From assembly GCA_035544575.1 (NCBI GenBank), contig DATKEC010000095.1, positions 1-18,096 on the forward strand: a stretch of DNA of 18,096 nt. The letters are read 5' to 3'. Positions 15,901 through 18,096 of this stretch are shown here, in pieces. Each line of letters begins with the position of its first letter. Position 1 is the stretch's first letter. Under the pieces are notes generated by a model that worked only from the letters and a program-made list of their open reading frames with translations, ran no database searches and was not told the origin of the DNA. Both the position numbers and the translations under genes were made by a program. The stretch comes from DATHWB01 sp035544575. GTDB lineage: Bacteria; Actinomycetota; Acidimicrobiia; Spongiisociales; ZC4RG35.

Positions 15901-16668
15901 GACGCGGCCGGCGGGTGGTTCGCCACCGATGTGCTCGAGTCGATCCTCCTGCGCTCCGAAGGCCCCGAGGTCTACGACGCGTGGACGAGCCACCAGATCC
16001 CCTTCGACGACCCGAGGGTGGCGGGCGCGACCACCCGGTTGGCTGAGCTGGCGCTCGGAGACGGCCACCAGTCCGAGACAGGGACAGATGCCGCAGACTT
16101 GCAGTTCTGGCTGGGAGCGAGGGGATTGGTTCGGGCGGACCCCGAATGTGTGATGACGCCATTCGCGTCGTTCATCACATCATTCCTCTTCCCCGAGGAG
16201 CTGCCCCTCGTTGGCGTATCCGAATTCCCCTCCCTCGACCCCCGGTATTCGGACTCGCTGGTCGGCGGCGGAACGTACGCAGTGGCCATCGCAGATCGGC
16301 CCGAGGTACGGGAGGTGATCCGCTTCATCACCGACCCCGGCTTCGGCCTGGAGGGGGCACGTGCCATCGGCAACATCCCGCCCAACGCCGGATTCGACAT
16401 CAGCCTCATCGAAGACCCGCTCACGCGGGCGCTGGCATCCATCGTCTACGACTCGCTGCGGGACGACCTCTTTCGGTTCGACGGATCCGATCTGATGCCG
16501 GTCGAGATCGGGGCTGGCGCGTTCTGGGAAGGCATGGTCAGGCTCTTCCGAGAGAACGGGTCTGACGTCGAGGGCGTCGTGGGCCACATCGAACAGGTCT
16601 GGCTGGCGGTGGAGGCGGGATGCGTCACCGGTTCGGACCTCGGGCTCGATCTTCCGCCGTGTGCATGA
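12703..16668 (+). CDS. Pseudokinase - nSTAND NTPase - transmembrane - AglE-like sugar-binding protein (3' part of fusion gene)
   Basis: Numbering is from GTG 12703; the first 49 residues are probably a shadow of the BTAD frame. Residues 50-255 are a kinase-like domain: RYEVREEI, K80 in VLLKVI, but the catalytic loop reads GGLTCDH where HRDxKxxN is expected, and TDFD replaces DFG. The nSTAND NTPase follows, with entry motif NPYKGLRSF at 270, FFGRE at 286, Walker A GPSGSGKSS at 314-322, Walker B LLLVIDQFEE with D402, and TLRADFYD at 439-446. A single membrane helix (about 729-748, preceded by RRSR) puts the rest outside. Residues 842-872 carry the VEEC...DPC segment that usually follows WD40 repeats in related proteins, but no WD40 repeats are present. 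Residues 900-1321 resemble family-1 sugar-binding proteins of the alpha-glucoside (AglE) type: VYGVWNKLDAKSLLWF, PPATWDELEAL, GYTPWCVYIGSDAAGGW. There is no good independent start, so fusion with the upstream SARP is favoured. Confidence 0.88.
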   Translation: MPAPAHTTRRRAGRGPVHRHPAARGSNRQRRPRTHCRHFLRGAPRASRPRYEVREEIATRPSGTLYRVYQPTVGREVLLKVIPAEFADDPDFIRRFDRNAQAVAQIEHPHVVPVYDYWREPGAAFLALRYMTGGSLTSRLGSLATEDVVRMVDQIGSAVEAVHRSGIAVGGLTCDHVHYDETGNAFLTDFDVESVRVGAAGAPGDVTAFAAIIAQALVGREGSIPELLVGLPPALADVLARSAAFDIDAFRREVVSLLDGGQPMVEIEENPYKGLRSFEPSDAADFFGRERFVERLVARLSGSGPASRFVAVVGPSGSGKSSAVKAGLLPALAAGAAPGSDHWYVARMVPGAHPFDELESALMAVAVDPPPSLLERLMGERGIGRTVRRILPDDAPLLLVIDQFEELFTLTSAGSAERFLDALAEVVADETAKLRVVATLRADFYDRPLRHRGVGELLRLGTEVLTPMTTEELERAIVGPAQRVGASCEPALVGEMVAAVADQPSALPLLQFALTEVFDRRTGSTLRASDYRDIGGVSGAVVDRAEAVFSSLDSTEQHAAREVFLRLVTLGDGSGDTRRRTLRSELTSIGGAGAPAERVVDVFVRNRLLSLDRDPVTRTPTVEIVHEALLAAWGRLAAWIDEARSDVRARQRLSEAAAEWTSRDRGEDFVLGAGRLARYEGWLEQPPIALTVEERRFLEASVAAETRRQQESEAASRREALLVRRSRTVAGLALMSVVIVALGVFALMQSNRATALAADAAMNDESRRLATTATNQAAIDSQLALMLAVESALATSGRGDVIPAALDALHLALQASRVPYPSEEAGVTVRPGIGGVFTLAPSELIAYAQSHVANRRFSVEECERFELDPCLDSQREFPADLAVAGGTEGYASATSQPLAGAEVLVVTPETSGSLEALAANFDRLTEETGIRVVVRSLRQDEIAPDVVAAPRDEDIVIVPQPGFLPRAVALGAVDLSRYLDPAVLEDAWSPYMRSLVSVGDDGTWPDPDGKVYGVWNKLDAKSLLWFRRDLFAKEGWSPPATWDELEALTEDIIAAGYTPWCVYIGSDAAGGWFATDVLESILLRSEGPEVYDAWTSHQIPFDDPRVAGATTRLAELALGDGHQSETGTDAADLQFWLGARGLVRADPECVMTPFASFITSFLFPEELPLVGVSEFPSLDPRYSDSLVGGGTYAVAIADRPEVREVIRFITDPGFGLEGARAIGNIPPNAGFDISLIEDPLTRALASIVYDSLRDDLFRFDGSDLMPVEIGAGAFWEGMVRLFRENGSDVEGVVGHIEQVWLAVEAGCVTGSDLGLDLPPCA

Positions 16669-16718
16669 AGAACCCGTCCTGTGACATCCCCGTTCGAGGC
16701 CCACATAGATTTCACCCA

Positions 16719-17783
16719 ATGGACGCCGATGGCCTCGCTGAATGGCTCGAAAAACGCGCCAAGACGGGTGAGTTCAGCGGGGTCGTACTGGTGTGGAAGG
16801 ACGGCCGGCCGCTCTTCGAACACGCGGTTGGGCTCGCCCATCGGGGTTGGCGTGTGCCGGTCCGCACCGATACCCGGTTCCAGGTGGCCTCGGTCACCAA
16901 GATGATGACGGCTGCCGCCGTCCTCGGCCTGGTCGAAAACGGCAGCCTCAGTCTCGACACGCCTCTGCTCGAGATCCTCCCCGAGGCTCATCGGCCGGTG
17001 GCGTTGGAGTCCGGGCACACGATCCACCACCTGCTCTGTCACATGTCCGGTCTGAGGAACTATCACGACGACGACGACAAGACGTGGTCCTCTTTCATGA
17101 GTTGCTGGGACCGGATACCGACGTACCACCTCCGGGAGGTGGCCGACATGCTCCCGCTCTTCCGGGAACTCCCGGCGACGCAGCCGCCCGGGCAGGGATT
17201 CCAGTACGGGGACGCCAATTACATCCTGATCGGCCTCGTCATCGAGGCGGTCACCGGCCGGCGGTATCACGATGTGGTGGCCGACACTGTGCTCGGACCC
17301 GCCGGAATGGCCGATACGTCATTCACCGGGCTCGATTTCGATCCGGAGCGACTGGCAGTCGGCTACTTCACCTCCGATCGGCCCGCCGAGCGCGGCCGCT
17401 CGAACATCAATGCGGTGCCGGCCATGGGAATGCCCGATGGTGGAATCATCACCAGCGCCAGAGATCTCGCCCGTTTCTTCGATGCGCTCGTCGCAGGCGA
17501 TCTCGTCTCGCCCGAAACCCTCGAGCGCATGCTCGTGCCGCGAGCCCCGATCAACGACACCGACGGTCTCGAAGCGTACGGCTACGGCCTGGAGCTGACG
17601 GTGGTCGAGGACCGGGTGACGATCTTCGGCCACGCCGGAGGAGACCCCGGGGTCTCGGCAATGACGTCGTACTTCGTAGACGAAGCGACGAGTGTGATCG
17701 TCCTGTGCAACCAGGACAGAGGCTCGTGGGCAGCCTCGAAGCAGACGGCTGGCTCGTTCGGACTGCCAGACCCACGGGAATGA
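16719..17783 (+). CDS. Serine hydrolase of the beta-lactamase/class C PBP-like family
   Basis: This 354-residue protein has the penicillin-binding/beta-lactamase fold used by esterases, D-aminopeptidases and related hydrolases. The nucleophile motif S-x-x-K is S58-K61 in VASVTKMM. The second motif is Y163 in FQYGDANYILIG, the Y-x-D variant that also occurs in this family. The third motif is HAG at 305-307 in IFGHAGGDPG, where HTG or KTG is found in other members. No signal peptide is visible from ATG 16719, so it may be cytoplasmic. ATG 16665, in frame and overlapping the preceding TGA as ATGA, is an alternative start that would couple translation to the STAND gene; ATG 16719 begins at the usual family position (EFSGVVLVWKDG). 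It follows the STAND-sugar-binding gene with little or no gap, so both are likely in one transcript. The substrate is unknown. Confidence 0.88.
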   Translation: MDADGLAEWLEKRAKTGEFSGVVLVWKDGRPLFEHAVGLAHRGWRVPVRTDTRFQVASVTKMMTAAAVLGLVENGSLSLDTPLLEILPEAHRPVALESGHTIHHLLCHMSGLRNYHDDDDKTWSSFMSCWDRIPTYHLREVADMLPLFRELPATQPPGQGFQYGDANYILIGLVIEAVTGRRYHDVVADTVLGPAGMADTSFTGLDFDPERLAVGYFTSDRPAERGRSNINAVPAMGMPDGGIITSARDLARFFDALVAGDLVSPETLERMLVPRAPINDTDGLEAYGYGLELTVVEDRVTIFGHAGGDPGVSAMTSYFVDEATSVIVLCNQDRGSWAASKQTAGSFGLPDPRE

Positions 17784-17823
17784 CCCGGTAACGCGCGGAT
17801 CCCCCCGTACCCAGGGTTTGTTC

Positions 17824-17842
17824 GGACGTATACGTCCCTTTT
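17824..17842 (+). terminator. Palindrome with T-run, likely terminator of the SARP-STAND-hydrolase unit
   Basis: GGACGTATACGTCC is a perfect 14-base palindrome. As RNA it can fold into a 5-base stem with a TATA loop, and CTTTT follows at once. It lies 40 bases after the serine hydrolase stop. The short stem makes it a weak terminator candidate; a palindromic protein-binding site is the other reading. Confidence 0.5.
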
Positions 17843-17900
17843 GGCCCGCGGAAAGCGGAAAGGGTGGACCGGCCACTCCGGGCAGATACCCCACGGGGTA
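17836..17900 (+). promoter_or_regulatory. Structured-looking leader upstream of the 18006 gene, class unknown
   Basis: Within the 222-base gap 17784-18005 several short inverted repeats are packed together. CCCTTT (17836-17841) pairs with AAAGGG (17859-17864) around an inner CCGC/GCGG hairpin with a GGAAA loop. GTGG (17864-17867) pairs with CCAC (17873-17876). TACCCC/GGGGTA (17887-17900) forms a dyad. The first stem shares bases with the terminator palindrome, so the two could be alternative folds. I could not match it to a known riboswitch core. The remaining sequence up to the ribosome site shows no clear promoter. Confidence 0.35.
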
Positions 17901-17990
17901 CCCCAGCCCCTAGACCGGTAGACGCCGCTCCAGCCGACATCGCCCATCGCGCCTGGCCTATGGTGCTCCTCGGCTGAAGAGAGATTCGAG

Positions 17991-17996
17991 GGAGGG
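17991..17996 (+). promoter_or_regulatory. Ribosome-binding site of the 18006 gene
   Basis: GGAGGG lies 9 bases before ATG 18006. It is the main evidence that a gene begins there, because only 91 bases of it are visible. Confidence 0.65.
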
Positions 17997-18005
17997 CTAT
18001 CCAGA

Positions 18006-18096
18006 ATGCGACGCCGACGCGCAACGACCTTGTTCACGACCTTGGCGCTCGCCATGAGCGTCGTACCGCTCATGGCGATGCCCGCCGCGGCGGTTT
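18006..18096 (+). CDS. N-terminus of an exported protein (partial, runs off the right edge)
   Basis: Thirty codons are visible. They encode MRRRRATT followed by the hydrophobic stretch LFTTLALAMSVVPLMAM and then PAAAV, a typical Sec signal peptide with a basic n-region and an alanine-rich cleavage region. The start ATG 18006 has a GGAGGG site at suitable distance. The function cannot be told from this fragment. A long, hairpin-rich leader precedes it. Confidence 0.7.
   Translation, partial: MRRRRATTLFTTLALAMSVVPLMAMPAAAV

Noticed and set aside
16881..17640. Loss of the Y-x-N catalytic motif in the serine hydrolase (YGD instead)
   Set aside because: Y-x-D variants occur in this family of hydrolases, so it is not evidence for inactivity.
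17836..17935. c-di-GMP (GEMM) or c-di-AMP (ydaO) riboswitch
   Set aside because: Short resemblances exist (GGAAAG, AGCCCC...GGTAGACGC), but the conserved cores could not be placed in the right order.

Overview
The window is high-GC DNA with G/C-rich third codon positions. Its gene content includes a SARP/BTAD regulator, a nucleotide-binding STAND protein, a lipoprotein cupredoxin, a sensor kinase and a membrane pyrophosphatase. This suggests an actinobacterium, perhaps an Acidimicrobiia-like environmental lineage. The phylum is an inference from gene families and composition; no rRNA or other marker gene is present.

Left part (1-4172, minus strand): hppA, a membrane ion-pumping pyrophosphatase, is followed by a strong hairpin, then a protein with two histidine-phosphatase domains, then the N-terminal half of an O-antigen-ligase-like membrane protein that runs off the left edge.

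Middle part (4400-9608): two overlapping oligopeptide-type ABC permease genes (dppB/dppC-like) have no ATPase or binding protein beside them. A frame-broken relic of a TPR-like protein follows. Next come an SRPBCC protein on the minus strand and an orphan membrane histidine kinase whose stop overlaps the start of a cupredoxin-like lipoprotein.

Next (9661-11901, minus strand): an FAD oxidoreductase with a C-terminal Rieske domain, and a small exported HExxH protein.

Right part (11989-17783, plus strand) is the most interesting. A winged-helix/BTAD (SARP) module leads, after one frame break near 12.82 kb, into a very long reading frame. That frame encodes a degenerate protein kinase (pseudokinase), an nSTAND NTPase, one transmembrane helix, and an extracellular domain resembling family-1 sugar-binding proteins of the AglE type. 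Repairing one base would give a single protein of about 1538 residues running from DNA binding in the cytoplasm to sugar binding outside: a candidate one-molecule membrane-bound sugar-responsive transcription factor. A direct repeat with 11-base spacing and an overlapping dyad lie just upstream. A beta-lactamase-fold serine hydrolase gene follows directly. After a terminator-like palindrome and a structured-looking leader, the first 30 codons of an exported protein begin at 18006.

Three apparent frame breaks (two in the TPR relic, one in the SARP-STAND gene) all have the same sense, a missing single base. Either these are decaying genes or the assembly has residual single-base deletions.
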